64,000 bases of DNA from Burkholderia sp. MS389 (GTDB lineage Bacteria; Pseudomonadota; Gammaproteobacteria; Burkholderiales; Burkholderiaceae). The first letter of the stretch is position 1. Each line of letters starts with the position of its first letter. The stretch spans positions 620,001 to 684,000 of the forward strand of contig NZ_CP045994.1 in assembly GCF_016899425.1 (NCBI RefSeq), given 5' to 3'. The translations under genes and the position numbers were made by a program. Below, one piece after another: positions 12,694-22,953 of the stretch. The notes under the pieces were generated by a model that did no database searches, was not told the DNA's origin, and was given only the letters and a program-made list of their open reading frames with translations.

Positions 12694-13605
12694 TCAGCCT
12701 CCGAGCGCCGCATAGAAAGGGGTGCCGAAAAACAGCGTGGCGACGCCGCCGGCCGCGAGGAACGGGCCGAACGGAATCGGCTCCTCGAAGCGCATGCGGC
12801 CGCGCCAGGTTGCGACGAGCCCGACGATCGCGCCGGTCACCGCCGCGAACAGCACGACCTGCGGCAGCGCGGCCCAGCCCATCCATGCGCCGAGCGCGGC
12901 AAGCAGCTTCAGGTCGCCGAAACCGATGCCCTCGATGCCGCGCAGCCATTTGAACAGCCAGTAGATCGACCACAGGAACAGGTAGCCGGCCATCGCGCCG
13001 ATCACGGCCGAGCGCAGCGACGTGAAGGTGCCGCCGAGGTTCAGCACGAGCCCTGCCCACAGCAGCGGCAGCGTCATCGAGTCGGGCAGGTAGCCGGTCC
13101 GGATATCGATCGCGCTCATCGAGAGCAGCGCCGCGCACAACGCGAACGCGGCAAGCGCGGCGACGGTCGGGCCGAACGCCGCGAGCGAGCCGGCGGCGAG
13201 CCCTGCGCACGCGATCTCGACGAGCACGTAGCGGATGCCGATCGCATGGCCGCAGCGCCGGCAGCGCCCGCGCAGCATCAGGTAGCTGACGAGCGGGATG
13301 TTTTCCCACGCGCGCAATACGTGGCCGCAATGCGGGCAGGCACTGCGCGGGCGCCACAGATCGTAGCGCGGCGGATAACCGTCGTCGGGCGGGGCGCTCG
13401 CGGTGCCCGTCGCCTCGGCGATCTCGGCCTGCCATGCGCGCTGCATCATCACGGGCAACCGGTGCACGACCACGTTCAGGAAGCTGCCGATGCAAAGGCC
13501 GACGACGACCGCGAACGCATACTGCAGCGCGGGCGGCAGCATCGCCAGCGCGAGCAGCGTGCTCTCGGGCGAATCGGAAACGGCGGACAGGGGCGCGGGC
13601 GTCAT
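12694..13605 (-). CDS. pilD: Prepilin peptidase / N-methyltransferase PilD
   Basis: PilD cleaves and N-methylates type IV prepilins and pseudopilins of type II secretion. This 303-residue integral membrane protein has the zinc tetracysteine domain: Cys90 and Cys93 in CPHC, and Cys115 and Cys118 in CRRC. The two catalytic aspartates are in [12 protein letters not shown] and GFGDLK. The ATG at 13605 is favoured. A TTG three codons upstream is possible. It follows pilC by 46 bases. PilD likely also serves the type II secretion system elsewhere in the genome. Confidence 0.93.
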   Translation of the reverse strand: MTPAPLSAVSDSPESTLLALAMLPPALQYAFAVVVGLCIGSFLNVVVHRLPVMMQRAWQAEIAEATGTASAPPDDGYPPRYDLWRPRSACPHCGHVLRAWENIPLVSYLMLRGRCRRCGHAIGIRYVLVEIACAGLAAGSLAAFGPTVAALAAFALCAALLSMSAIDIRTGYLPDSMTLPLLWAGLVLNLGGTFTSLRSAVIGAMAGYLFLWSIYWLFKWLRGIEGIGFGDLKLLAALGAWMGWAALPQVVLFAAVTGAIVGLVATWRGRMRFEEPIPFGPFLAAGGVATLFFGTPFYAALGG

Positions 13606-13651
13606 GAGGCTCAAGGTTCGGACTTAAAAGGCGACAGAATCGGTTGCGATG

Positions 13652-14863
13652 CTACACCACGTTGCCGAGTTGAAGGATCGGCAGATACATCGCGATCACG
13701 AGACCGCCGACGAGTGCGCCCAGCACGATCACGATCAACGGTTCGCCGAGCGCCGCGAGCGCATCGAGGCGCGCGTCCAGCTGGCGTTCGCACAGCGCGG
13801 CGATGTCGGCGAGCATCGTGTCGAGCGCACCGGTTTCCTCGGCGACGGCGATCGGCTGCACGACGTCGTCCGGAAAGCAGCCGGCCGAATGCATCGCATC
13901 GGCCAGACGTACGCCGCGCAACACGCGTGCGGCGATGTGCGCGGTGGCGTGCGCGAACACCGGGTGGCCGGCCGTGCGCTCCAGCGTGGCGAACGCATCG
14001 GCGAGCGGCACGCCGGCGCCGAGCAGGGTCGCCAGCGAGCGGCACCAGCGTGCGGCAGCGTATCGCTCGAGCGCGCTGCCTGCGAGCGGAGCGCGCAGCA
14101 GGCGCCGCGCGAGCGCGTGACGCAGCGCGGCCGAGCGCCGCAGCGCGTGCCGCGCGGCAAGGCCCGTGGCGGCCGCGCCGGCCAGGAGTACGCCGCCCCA
14201 CGCCGACAGCGCGGAGGACAGCGCGAGCAGCGCGCGGGTCGGCGCGGGCAGCGCGGCCCCGAAACCGTCGAAGATCTGCCGGAAGGTCGGCACGACCCAC
14301 ATCATCAATGCAGCGGAGATCGCGAGCCCGAACAGGATGACGGCGGCCGGATACGCGAGTGCGGCGCGCAGCTTGCGCCATTGCGCATCGGCGCGCTCGC
14401 GGTGTTCCGCGACCCGTGTCAGCACGACGCCGAGCGAACCGGACGCTTCGCCGACCTCGATCAACTGACGATACAGCGTGCCGAATTGCGATGGATAGCG
14501 TGCGAGCGCATCGGCGAAGCGCCGGCCGCCGACGATCTCGCGGGCGAGACCCGCGGCAATGCGCGGCACGCCGTCGCGCGTGCGGGTGCGCGCGAGCATC
14601 TCGAGCGACGGCGCGAGCGGCAGGCCGGCCTGCAGCAGGCTCGCGAGCTGGCGCGTGAAGCGCGTGATGTCGCGCGCGGCCGCCGTAGGCGGACGGGCCG
14701 GCCCGCGGACGTCGAGCGACAGTACCGCGATGCCGTCGCGCGCGAGCGTGGCGCGCGCGGCCGAGGCGTCGAACGCGATGACGATCCCGCGGCGTGGAGA
14801 GCCGTCGCGATGGCGGCCGCGCCATGCGAAGCGGGTTTCGCGCGGCGGCGTGCGCACGTTCAC
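13652..14863 (-). CDS. pilC: Type IV pilus/type II secretion inner-membrane platform protein PilC
   Basis: PilC/GspF forms the membrane platform on which pilins are assembled. The 403-residue protein has two F-type domains: the first around TRFTRQLASLLQAGLPLAPSL, and the second around RWCRSLATLLGAGVPLADAF. Three hydrophobic spans are visible, the last in IVIVLGALVGGLVIAMYLPI. The start is a GTG at 14863 whose last bases overlap the pilB stop (GTGA). A much longer in-frame extension simply overlaps pilB and is Arg-rich. PilC clearly belongs with pilB and pilD. Confidence 0.92.
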   Translation of the reverse strand: MNVRTPPRETRFAWRGRHRDGSPRRGIVIAFDASAARATLARDGIAVLSLDVRGPARPPTAAARDITRFTRQLASLLQAGLPLAPSLEMLARTRTRDGVPRIAAGLAREIVGGRRFADALARYPSQFGTLYRQLIEVGEASGSLGVVLTRVAEHRERADAQWRKLRAALAYPAAVILFGLAISAALMMWVVPTFRQIFDGFGAALPAPTRALLALSSALSAWGGVLLAGAAATGLAARHALRRSAALRHALARRLLRAPLAGSALERYAAARWCRSLATLLGAGVPLADAFATLERTAGHPVFAHATAHIAARVLRGVRLADAMHSAGCFPDDVVQPIAVAEETGALDTMLADIAALCERQLDARLDALAALGEPLIVIVLGALVGGLVIAMYLPILQLGNVV

Positions 14864-16137
14864 GCGGCGGGGGTGGCGGCGACGGCTTCCGCGAGGCTCG
14901 TCGTGCCGTCCATGACGCGCGCGAATGCCGCGTCGCGTAGCGTGCGCACGCCCTCGGCCGCCACGCAGTGCGCGAGTTCGCCGACGCTCGCCCGCGCGAC
15001 GATGCGCTCGGCCAGCGCGGGCGAGACCGGCATCGTCTGATGCAGGCCGATGCGGCCGCGATAGCCGATCCCGTGACAGGCGGAACAGCCGCGCGCGACG
15101 AACGGCCGCCAGCCGGCCGCCAGCGCCGCCGGGTCGCAGCCGGATTCCCGCAGCGCGCGCGCCGATGCGTCCGAAGGCGCGCGGCAGTGAACGCACAGGC
15201 GCCGGACGAGGCGTTGCGCGGTGACGAGGTGCAGCGCGGCGGCGAGGTTGTACGGCGCGACGCCGATGTCGAGCAGCCGCGCGACGGCTGCCGGCGCGTC
15301 GTTCGTGTGCAGCGTCGACAACACGAGATGGCCGGTCTGCGCGGCCTTGATCGCGACGTCGGCCGTCTCCGCATCGCGAATCTCGCCGACCATGATGACG
15401 TCCGGGTCCTGTCGCAACAGCGCGCGCAGCGCCGTCGCGAACGTGAGCCCCGCCTTGTCGGCGACGCCGACCTGATTGATTCCGTCGAGCTGGATCTCGG
15501 CGGGATCCTCGACCGTGCAGACGTTGTGCGCGTCGCGATCGAGCATTTGCAGCGCGCAGTAGAGCGACAGCGTCTTGCCGCTGCCGGTCGGGCCCGTGAC
15601 GAGCACGAGGCCATGCGGCGCGCGGATCGCGGCCTCCATCGCGGCCGCCTGCCGCGCATCGAAGCCGAGGTTGGCCAGCGTGAGATCGGGCGGCAGCGTT
15701 TCGAGCCGCCGCAGCACGAGCTTTTCGCCGAACAGCGTGGGCAGCGAACTGACACGATAGTCGCCGCGCGTGCCGCCGTCGATCGCGATGCGCAGCCGGC
15801 CGTCCTGCGGAAGCCGCCGCTCGGCGATGTCCATGCGCGAGAGCACCTTGATCCGCGTGACGAGCGCATCGCGCAGGTGCAGCGGCGGTCGCGCGTGTTC
15901 ATGCAGCACGCCGTCGATGCGCAGACGGATGCGCCAGCCGGCTTCGAACGGCTCGACGTGGATGTCCGACGCGTCGCGCACGCGCGCCGCGTGCAGCGTG
16001 TCCGTCAGCAGCCGTACGGCGGGGGCATCGTCGAGCTGGGCCGCATCGAGTGCATGGGGCGTGTCGGCGGGCGGCGCGTCGGCGTGCGCGGGCGCCGACC
16101 GCGCGTGTAGCGACGCCGCGGAGGAAGGAAAGTGCAT
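14860..16137 (-). CDS. pilB: Type IV pilus/type II secretion assembly ATPase PilB (short form)
   Basis: PilB/GspE is the hexameric cytoplasmic ATPase that powers pilin polymerisation. The 425-residue protein has Walker A GPTGSGKT at 182-189, the Asp box VCTVEDPAEIQLDGINQ, Walker B MVGEIRDAETADVA, and the His box TGHLVLSTLHTNDA. A four-cysteine zinc site is formed by LCVHC and GCSAC. The start ATG at 16137 follows poor Shine-Dalgarno sequence. The protein is shorter than standard PilB, because it lacks most of the N-terminal pilus-machine domain. It still has the RDASDIHVEP region. Confidence 0.9.
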   Translation of the reverse strand: MHFPSSAASLHARSAPAHADAPPADTPHALDAAQLDDAPAVRLLTDTLHAARVRDASDIHVEPFEAGWRIRLRIDGVLHEHARPPLHLRDALVTRIKVLSRMDIAERRLPQDGRLRIAIDGGTRGDYRVSSLPTLFGEKLVLRRLETLPPDLTLANLGFDARQAAAMEAAIRAPHGLVLVTGPTGSGKTLSLYCALQMLDRDAHNVCTVEDPAEIQLDGINQVGVADKAGLTFATALRALLRQDPDVIMVGEIRDAETADVAIKAAQTGHLVLSTLHTNDAPAAVARLLDIGVAPYNLAAALHLVTAQRLVRRLCVHCRAPSDASARALRESGCDPAALAAGWRPFVARGCSACHGIGYRGRIGLHQTMPVSPALAERIVARASVGELAHCVAAEGVRTLRDAAFARVMDGTTSLAEAVAATPAA

Positions 16138-16218
16138 GTGAGCCGGCACGCTGGCCGCCAGTTGACCGTGATGCGCAGATCATCGCGCGTCGCGGCCAGC
16201 GCCGGCAGTCGGCCGTTC

Positions 16219-16232
16219 GGCTAGCGCTAGCC
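16219..16232. promoter_or_regulatory. Perfect 14-bp palindrome upstream of pilB
   Basis: GGCTAGCGCTAGCC reads the same on both strands. It lies 82 bases upstream of the pilB ATG and 22 bases past the stop of the CorC-like gene. TAGCG recurs nearby at 16239 and 16255. It is a candidate operator; no known motif is assigned. Confidence 0.4.
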
Positions 16233-16253
16233 CGTTATTAGCGTGAACCGGCC

Positions 16254-17546
16254 CTAGCGCGAGGCGGCGCGCACGGTGCGCGTGCCGCGCGGCTTGAAGA
16301 GCTTGACGGTGCGTACTGCCTGATCGTCGCTGCGCATCACCTCGAGCATCACGTCGCCGATTTTCAGGCACACGTCGTCTTCCGGAATTTCCTCGAGGAT
16401 CTCGAGTACCAGTCCGTTCAGCGTCTTCGGCCCGTCGGTCGGCAGTTTCAGGTGCAGCCAGCGGTTCAGCTCGCGCAGCGGCATGCTGGCCGACACGATG
16501 CATTCGCCGTTCTCGTCCCAGCCGCCCGCGCGTTCGCTGCGCGGCATCGACGTCGTGAATTCGCCGATCAGTTCCTCGATGATGTCCTCGGGCGTGACGA
16601 GCCCTTCGAGTTCGCCGTACTCGTTGACGACGAGCGCGGTGCGCTGCCGGGTTTCCTGGAAGAACTGGAGCTGCTGGACCACCGGCGTGCCGGACGGCAC
16701 GTAGTACGGTTCGGCGAGCAGCGCGCGGAGCGTCTCGCGGTCGAAATCCTGGTTGTGCAGCCCGGTGAGCGTCTTGCGCACGTGCAGCACGCCGAGCACC
16801 TTGTCGATGTCGCCTTCGTAGACGACCAGCCGGTTGTGATAGCAGGTTTCGAGCTGATGCAGGATGTCGTCGAGCGGCGCGTAGAAGTTGAGCGACTCGA
16901 TCTGGCGGCGCGGGACCATCACGTCGTCGACCGTGATGTTCTCGAGGTCGAACAGGTTGAGCAGGATGCTGCGGTGCTTGGTCGGCATGAAACTGCTCGA
17001 TTCGAGCACGATGGCGCGCAGCTCGTCGGCCGACATCCGCTGGTCGCGGCCTGTCTTCGTGTTGATGCGCAGTACCCACAGCACGCCGTTCGCGAGCGCG
17101 TTGACGAACCACACGACCGGCTTGAACACGCGCATCAGCGGGGCGATCACGAGGCTCGCGGGCAGCGCGATGCGTTCGGGGAACGTCGCGCCGACGATCT
17201 TCGGTGCGATTTCCGCGAACACGATGATCAGGAACGCGACGACGCCGGTGGCGATCGACAGCGCGAGGTTGTTGCGGCCGAACGTATGGAGCGCGAGCGA
17301 CGTCGTGAGGACCGGGATGATCGTGTTGAACAGGTTGTTGCCGATCAGGATCACGCTGAGCAGCAAGTCAGTGCGCGTGAGAAGCCCCTGCGTGGTTTTC
17401 GCGCCGAGTGCGCCCTGGCCGGCGAGATGCTTCAGCCGATGGCGGTTGAGCGCCATCATCGCGGTCTCGGAAATGGAAAAGAAGCTGGAACAGAGAAGAA
17501 GCAGGAAGACGGCGCCGATTTGCGCCCATAAGGGAATTTGGTCCAC
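16254..17546 (-). CDS. CorC/HlyC-type membrane protein with CBS domains
   Basis: This 430-residue protein is of the CNNM/CorC type, sometimes linked to magnesium or cobalt efflux. It has an N-terminal DUF21 membrane domain with about four spans (GAVFLLLLCSSFFSISETAMMALNR and following). Two CBS motifs follow, around DVMVPRRQIESL and LVVNEYGELEGLVTPEDIIEEL, then a C-terminal CorC-HlyC transporter-associated domain. I place the start at the GTG at 17546, where VDQIPLW begins the conserved region. Upstream in-frame residues are possible but unlike the family. No strong ribosome site was seen, so the start is uncertain. Confidence 0.85.
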   Translation of the reverse strand: MDQIPLWAQIGAVFLLLLCSSFFSISETAMMALNRHRLKHLAGQGALGAKTTQGLLTRTDLLLSVILIGNNLFNTIIPVLTTSLALHTFGRNNLALSIATGVVAFLIIVFAEIAPKIVGATFPERIALPASLVIAPLMRVFKPVVWFVNALANGVLWVLRINTKTGRDQRMSADELRAIVLESSSFMPTKHRSILLNLFDLENITVDDVMVPRRQIESLNFYAPLDDILHQLETCYHNRLVVYEGDIDKVLGVLHVRKTLTGLHNQDFDRETLRALLAEPYYVPSGTPVVQQLQFFQETRQRTALVVNEYGELEGLVTPEDIIEELIGEFTTSMPRSERAGGWDENGECIVSASMPLRELNRWLHLKLPTDGPKTLNGLVLEILEEIPEDDVCLKIGDVMLEVMRSDDQAVRTVKLFKPRGTRTVRAASR

Positions 17547-17648
17547 GCGTTGGAAAGGGCAGTGAAGGACAGGGATGGGGGAAATATAGCAGAGGCCGGC
17601 GACCGCGATGTGTCGCGCGCGACACGAGGGCCCGCGGCGGCCGGACGA

Positions 17649-17681
17649 AAAAAAACCGTGCACGCGGTGCACGGTTTTTTT
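17649..17681 (-). terminator. Intrinsic terminator after tRNA-Pro
   Basis: CCGTGCAC and GTGCACGG pair around a three-base loop, flanked by an A tract and a T tract. On the minus strand it directly follows the tRNA and would end its transcript. The flanking runs make it bidirectional in principle. Confidence 0.85.
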
Positions 17682-17686
17682 AAATC

Positions 17687-17763
17687 TGGTCGGGGTGAGA
17701 GGATTCGAACCTCCGGCCTCTACGTCCCGAACGTAGCGCTCTACCAGGCTAAGCTACACCCCG
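17687..17763 (-). tRNA. tRNA-Pro (anticodon CGG)
   Basis: Read on the minus strand, the acceptor arms CGGGGTG and CACCCCG pair and are followed by A and an encoded CCA end. The anticodon stem CTACG/CGTAG encloses the loop TTCGGGA, giving anticodon CGG, which reads CCG. The T arm contains GGTTCGAATCC. The total is 77 bases. No island or integrase gene lies beside it. Confidence 0.96.
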
Positions 17764-17912
17764 ATTTTTGCTCTTCTGACTTCGCCGTCTTCGTTAAGAA
17801 TCGCTGCGTCGTCACAAGCAAGAACGTAACTATAACGATGTTTTTTCTAAAAGGGAATACTTTGATGAAGAAAATTTTCGAGACAACGCATCGCTTCGCG
17901 TTCGCGGCGTGT

Positions 17913-18908
17913 TTACGATTGCCGCGACGTCGAGTATGAGCACAACCCGAGCAGGCTTTCCTTGTAGATCGAATCGGGGAACGCGGCAATCGCCGCGGCG
18001 GCCGCCTGCGCTTCCTGGCGTGCGCATTCAAGCGTGTGATCGAGCGCGCCCGAGCGCGTGATCGCTTCGAAAATCGTGTCGAAGCGATCGGTGCCGCCGT
18101 GTTCGATCGCCTCGCGTGCGAGCGCCGACTGTTCGGGCGTGCCGCGCTCGATCAGATAGATGAGCGGCAGCGTCGGCTTGCCTTCGCGCAGGTCGTCGCC
18201 GGCATTCTTGCCCATTGCCTCGGCGGTGCCCGCATAGTCGAGCCAGTCGTCCATGATCTGGAACGCGGTGCCGATCCGGCGGCCGTATTCGGCGGCGGCG
18301 GCCTCGGTCGGCGCATCGGCGCCCGCGAGCACCGCGCCCAGGCGCGCCGACGCCTCGAACAGCTTCGCCGTCTTGTAGCGGATCACCTGCATGTAGCGCG
18401 TTTCGTCGACGTCCGCGTCGTGCATGTTGAGGAGCTGCAGCACCTCGCCTTCCGAAATGATCGTCGTCGCTTCGGACAGGATCTCCATCACGCGCATCTT
18501 GCCGACGCCGACCATCATCTCGAACGAGCGCGAGTAGAGGTAGTCGCCTACCAGCACGCTCGCCGCGTTGCCGAACAGCGCATTGGCCGTCTGGCGGCCG
18601 CGGCGCAGCTCGGATTCGTCGACGACGTCGTCATGCAGCAGCGTGGCCGTGTGGATGAACTCGACGACGGCGGCCAGCACGTGCCGCTGGTGCGACGTTT
18701 CGCCGAGCGCGCCGGCGACGAGCAGCAGCAACGCCGGACGCAGCCGCTTGCCGCCCGCGCCGATGATGTATTCGGCGATCTGGTTGATCAGCAGCACGTC
18801 GGACGCGAGGCTTTGCCGGATAACGCGATTCACCTGCTCCATGTCGCTGGTGATCGGGGCGAGCAGGTGGGCGGCGCTGAGGGTGGGGGAGGCGGTGGAC
18901 GACGACAT
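17913..18908 (-). CDS. ispB: Octaprenyl diphosphate synthase IspB
   Basis: IspB extends farnesyl diphosphate with isopentenyl units to make the ubiquinone side chain. The 331-residue protein has the two Asp-rich motifs of trans-prenyltransferases: DDVVD at 93-97 and DDWLD at 220-224. The pattern GGKRLRP, present at residues 52-58, binds diphosphate. The ATG at 18908 sits in the divergent gap with rplU. IspB next to the rplU-rpmA-obgE operon is conserved in many proteobacteria. The exact chain length (C40) is inferred from the organism type. Confidence 0.94.
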   Translation of the reverse strand: MSSSTASPTLSAAHLLAPITSDMEQVNRVIRQSLASDVLLINQIAEYIIGAGGKRLRPALLLLVAGALGETSHQRHVLAAVVEFIHTATLLHDDVVDESELRRGRQTANALFGNAASVLVGDYLYSRSFEMMVGVGKMRVMEILSEATTIISEGEVLQLLNMHDADVDETRYMQVIRYKTAKLFEASARLGAVLAGADAPTEAAAAEYGRRIGTAFQIMDDWLDYAGTAEAMGKNAGDDLREGKPTLPLIYLIERGTPEQSALAREAIEHGGTDRFDTIFEAITRSGALDHTLECARQEAQAAAAAIAAFPDSIYKESLLGLCSYSTSRQS

Positions 18909-19034
18909 GATGATGGAATTGGGTGATGCGGCGGATTATAAGTCGAATCCGCGATATGCCGGTCTGTCAGACGTACCAGCGGCGCGATTTTGGCCGTCCG
19001 GCCGAAGCCCGCGCGCGGCAATCGTCGATCGGCT

Positions 19035-19063
19035 TTGACTTGGATGCTAAGCCCATGTATAAT
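19035..19063 (+). promoter_or_regulatory. Sigma-70-type promoter for rplU-rpmA
   Basis: TTGACT (19035-19040) and TATAAT (19058-19063) are separated by exactly 17 bases. They lie 56 bases before the rplU ATG in the divergent gap with ispB. This is the best-formed promoter I found in the window. Confidence 0.85.
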
Positions 19064-19069
19064 CACGTG

Positions 19070-19094
19070 TTTTCCGCGCGTGGTGTGCGGAAAA
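19070..19094 (+). promoter_or_regulatory. Leader hairpin in the rplU 5' region
   Basis: TTTTCCGC and GCGGAAAA pair perfectly across a nine-base loop. The left arm starts at about the expected transcription start, seven bases after the -10 box, so it would form the 5' end of the rplU transcript. It may stabilise the RNA or take part in autoregulation; this is inference. Confidence 0.5.
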
Positions 19095-19118
19095 ATTGGA
19101 TCCAGAGTGAGGTTCTCA

Positions 19119-19430
19119 ATGTACGCGGTCATAAAAACCGGCGGCAAGCAGTACAAGGTTGCCGTTGGCGAAAAACTCAAAGTAGAACAGATACCGGCTG
19201 ACATTGACGCTGAAATCACGCTCGACCAGGTTCTCGCAGTGGGCGAAGGCGAATCGATTCAGTTCGGTACGCCGCTGGTCAGTGGGGCTTCCGTCAAGGC
19301 CACCGTTGTGTCGCACGGTCGTCATGCCAAGGTCACCATCTTCAAGATGCGTCGCCGGAAGCACTACCAAAAGCACGGCGGCCACCGCCAGAACTACACT
19401 GAGCTGCGCATCGACGCGATCAACGCGTAA
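19119..19430 (+). CDS. rplU: 50S ribosomal protein L21
   Basis: L21 is a large-subunit protein that binds 23S rRNA. The 103-residue product has the standard length and begins [14 protein letters not shown], with the C-terminal RNA-binding patch [16 protein letters not shown]. The ATG at 19119 is unambiguous. It forms the head of the classic rplU-rpmA-obgE run, with rpmA 24 bases downstream. Confidence 0.98.
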
Positions 19431-19454
19431 GCGCCTCGGTAAAGGAGCAATCAG

Positions 19455-19718
19455 ATGGCACACAAAAAGGCAGGCGGCTCTTCCCGGAACGGCCGCGACT
19501 CCGAGTCGAAACGTCTCGGCGTGAAAGTGTACGGCGGCCAGGCAATCAACGCTGGCGGCATCATCGTGCGTCAGCGCGGCACGCGCATGCACGCTGGCGA
19601 GAACGTCGGCATGGGCAAGGATCACACCCTGTTCGCGCTGGTCGACGGTCACGTCAAGTTCGCGACGAAGGGCGCGGACAAGAAGCATCTGGTCATCGTC
19701 GTCCCGGCGGCTGCCTAA
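19455..19718 (+). CDS. rpmA: 50S ribosomal protein L27
   Basis: L27 reaches the peptidyl-transferase centre with its N-terminal tail. The 87-residue product begins [20 protein letters not shown], the intact form without the cleavable prefix known in Firmicutes. A good ribosome site (AAAGGAG) is at 19441-19447. An intrinsic terminator follows the gene, so obgE downstream probably needs its own promoter or read-through. Confidence 0.98.
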
Positions 19719-19746
19719 GTCAGGCACCCACGGGCTTCGTAGCCGA

Positions 19747-19777
19747 AAGGCCCCGCAGTCTTCGCGGGGCCTTTTTT
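19747..19777 (+). terminator. Intrinsic terminator after rpmA
   Basis: AAGGCCCCGC and GCGGGGCCTT pair with a seven-base loop and run into a T tract. It lies 28 bases past the rpmA stop and separates rplU-rpmA from obgE. Confidence 0.92.
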
Positions 19778-19901
19778 ATTGGGTCGCCGCCCGCCAGTGC
19801 GGACCGGCGACCCTCGCGCAACCGGCGGTCGATCGGCCGAACGGCAGATTGTTCAAGCGTGCCGGCGCGCGGCACAATAGCGGAAATACTGGGCGGAGTG
19901 A

Positions 19902-21017
<1,116 letters not shown>

Positions 21018-21114
21018 ACGGTCAGGCGGTCAGATCACGCGCCGGGCGTGCCGCCCGGCGTCGGCGTTCCATCGCGCCCGGCGGGCCGGCATCAGATACA
21101 GGAGACAGTGCAGG

Positions 21115-22233
21115 ATGCGTTCGATCATCGCGGATTCGAAGCGATTGGTGGTGAAAGTGGGTTCCAGCCTCGTGACCAACGACGGCAAGGGGCTCGATCA
21201 TGCTGCAATCGGCCGCTGGGCAGCCCAGATCGCCGCGTTGCGTGCGCAGGGCAAGGAAGTCGTGCTCGTCAGTTCGGGCGCGATTGCCGAAGGCATGCAG
21301 CGGCTCGGCTGGAGCAAGCGGCCGCGGGAAATCGACGAGCTGCAGGCCGCTGCCGCGGTCGGCCAGATGGGGCTCGCGCAAGTCTACGAGAGCCGCTTCA
21401 CCGAGCACGGCATTCGCACTGCGCAGATCCTGCTCACGCACGCCGATCTGGCGGACCGCGAGCGCTACCTGAATGCGCGCTCGACGCTGCTCACGCTGCT
21501 GCGGCTCGGCGTCGTGCCGATCATCAACGAAAACGACACGGTCGTGACCGACGAAATCAAGTTCGGCGACAACGACACGCTCGGCGCGCTCGTCGCGAAC
21601 CTGATCGAAGGCGATGCGCTGATCATCCTCACCGACCAGTCGGGGCTGTTCACGGCCGATCCGCGCAAGGACCCGAATGCGACGCTCGTCGGCGAGGCCA
21701 ATGCGGGCGCGCCGGAGCTCGAGGCGATGGCGGGCGGGGCCGGTTCGAGCCTCGGTCGCGGCGGGATGCTGACGAAGATCCTCGCGGCGAAGCGTGCGGC
21801 CCACAGCGGCGCGAATACCGTGATCGCGAGCGGCCGGGAGTCCGACGTGCTCGTGCGCCTGGCGGCCGGCGAGGCGATCGGCACGCAACTGATCGCCCGT
21901 ACCGCGCGGATGGCGGCACGCAAGCAATGGATGGCCGACCATCTGCAGGTGCGCGGCCATGTCGTGATCGACGCGGGCGCGGTCGAGAAGCTGACGGCCG
22001 GCGGCAAGAGCCTGCTGCCGATCGGCGTGATCGACGTGCAGGGCGCGTTCGCGCGCGGCGAGGTGATCGCGTGCGTCGGCCCGGACGGGCGCGAGGTGGC
22101 GCGCGGGCTCACGAACTACAGCAGCGCGGAAACGAAGCTGATTCACCGCAAGCCGAGCGGCGAGATCGAGACCGTGCTCGGCTACATGCTGGAGCCCGAA
22201 CTGATTCATCGCGACAACCTCGTGCTGGTGTGA
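21115..22233 (+). CDS. proB: Glutamate 5-kinase ProB
   Basis: ProB phosphorylates glutamate as the first step of proline synthesis. The 372-residue protein has an amino-acid kinase domain ([13 protein letters not shown], the [13 protein letters not shown] motif) and a C-terminal PUA domain (after about residue 280: [19 protein letters not shown]). The ATG at 21115, with GGAG about a dozen bases ahead, is chosen. A longer in-frame start overlaps the obgE end and has no homology. The obgE-proB neighbourhood is common in betaproteobacteria. Confidence 0.96.
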   Translation: MRSIIADSKRLVVKVGSSLVTNDGKGLDHAAIGRWAAQIAALRAQGKEVVLVSSGAIAEGMQRLGWSKRPREIDELQAAAAVGQMGLAQVYESRFTEHGIRTAQILLTHADLADRERYLNARSTLLTLLRLGVVPIINENDTVVTDEIKFGDNDTLGALVANLIEGDALIILTDQSGLFTADPRKDPNATLVGEANAGAPELEAMAGGAGSSLGRGGMLTKILAAKRAAHSGANTVIASGRESDVLVRLAAGEAIGTQLIARTARMAARKQWMADHLQVRGHVVIDAGAVEKLTAGGKSLLPIGVIDVQGAFARGEVIACVGPDGREVARGLTNYSSAETKLIHRKPSGEIETVLGYMLEPELIHRDNLVLV

Positions 22234-22261
22234 GCGCCGGCCAAATGCCGCCGTTCAAATG

Positions 22262-22289
22262 AAAAAGCCCGCGCGATGCGGGCTTTTTT
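22262..22289 (+). terminator. Intrinsic terminator after proB
   Basis: AAGCCCGC and GCGGGCTT pair around a five-base loop, flanked by an A run and T6. It stands between proB and the converging CNP1-like gene and probably serves both strands. Confidence 0.92.
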
Positions 22290-22331
22290 GTCCGGCGGGA
22301 GGGCGATGCGGACGACCCGCATCGCGTGCCG

Positions 22332-22889
22332 TCAGCGCAACTGCGTCATCGCGGTGCGGTGGAACCGGATGTTTTCGAGGATCTGCCGGGTCGAGCCCTG
22401 CGGCATCTTGTTCGCGCAGAAGTAGTCCTGGTAGAGCGCGGAGTGGTAGGCGTTCAGCTCGCCGTTCTCGATGCGCCGCCAGTCGTTCTCGACGGTGCGA
22501 TCCCAGCCGTTGTGGTCCGAGTTCAGGCCGGCGTACTGGCGCCATTCGTAGGTGTCGCAGCGGATGCCTTCGTAGTTCACGTTGCGCGCACCGGCCGGGC
22601 TCGTGACGACGACTGCGTAGCGCACGACGCCGTCGCTGCCGACCTCGAGGGACTTCGCATCGACGAAGAACTTCAGCGGTGTGTTCTGCGACACGTTGAA
22701 CGGCAGCAGATCGCCCGTTTGCGGCAGCGGCGGCAGCGTGTCGACGGCGTTTTCCTTCCAGGTTCCCTGACGGTCGAGCAGGTACACGAACTCGCTGTCA
22801 TCCTTGTTGGACGGCGCTTTCGAGTTCGCGCAGCCGGCCAGGGCGGCCATCGCGGCGATCGATGCGAGCGCGAGAGCAATCGCTTTCAA
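22332..22889 (-). CDS. CNP1-like lipoprotein
   Basis: A 185-residue protein of the CNP1-like family (named after a cryptic neisserial protein) with a lipoprotein signal: hydrophobic AIALALASIAAMAAL, then the lipobox LAGC. The mature part has WKENAVDTLPPLP and RYAVVVTSPAGARNVNYEG, which are typical of the family; its function is unknown. The start is a TTG at 22889 preceded by GAGGA about nine bases upstream. That choice leaves a clean signal peptide, whereas the longer frame does not. It is downstream of rppH on the same strand, 64 bases away. Confidence 0.82.
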   Translation of the reverse strand: MKAIALALASIAAMAALAGCANSKAPSNKDDSEFVYLLDRQGTWKENAVDTLPPLPQTGDLLPFNVSQNTPLKFFVDAKSLEVGSDGVVRYAVVVTSPAGARNVNYEGIRCDTYEWRQYAGLNSDHNGWDRTVENDWRRIENGELNAYHSALYQDYFCANKMPQGSTRQILENIRFHRTAMTQLR

Positions 22890-22953
22890 TATGCATTCCT
22901 CGTAAAAAAAGGGCGCGACACCAAGGTCGCGCCCGGTCATGCAGTCCGACTCG

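Noticed and set aside
17687..17763. tRNA-Pro as a genomic-island insertion site
   Set aside because: Neighbouring genes (CorC-like and ispB) are housekeeping; no integrase and no direct repeat of the tRNA end was seen.
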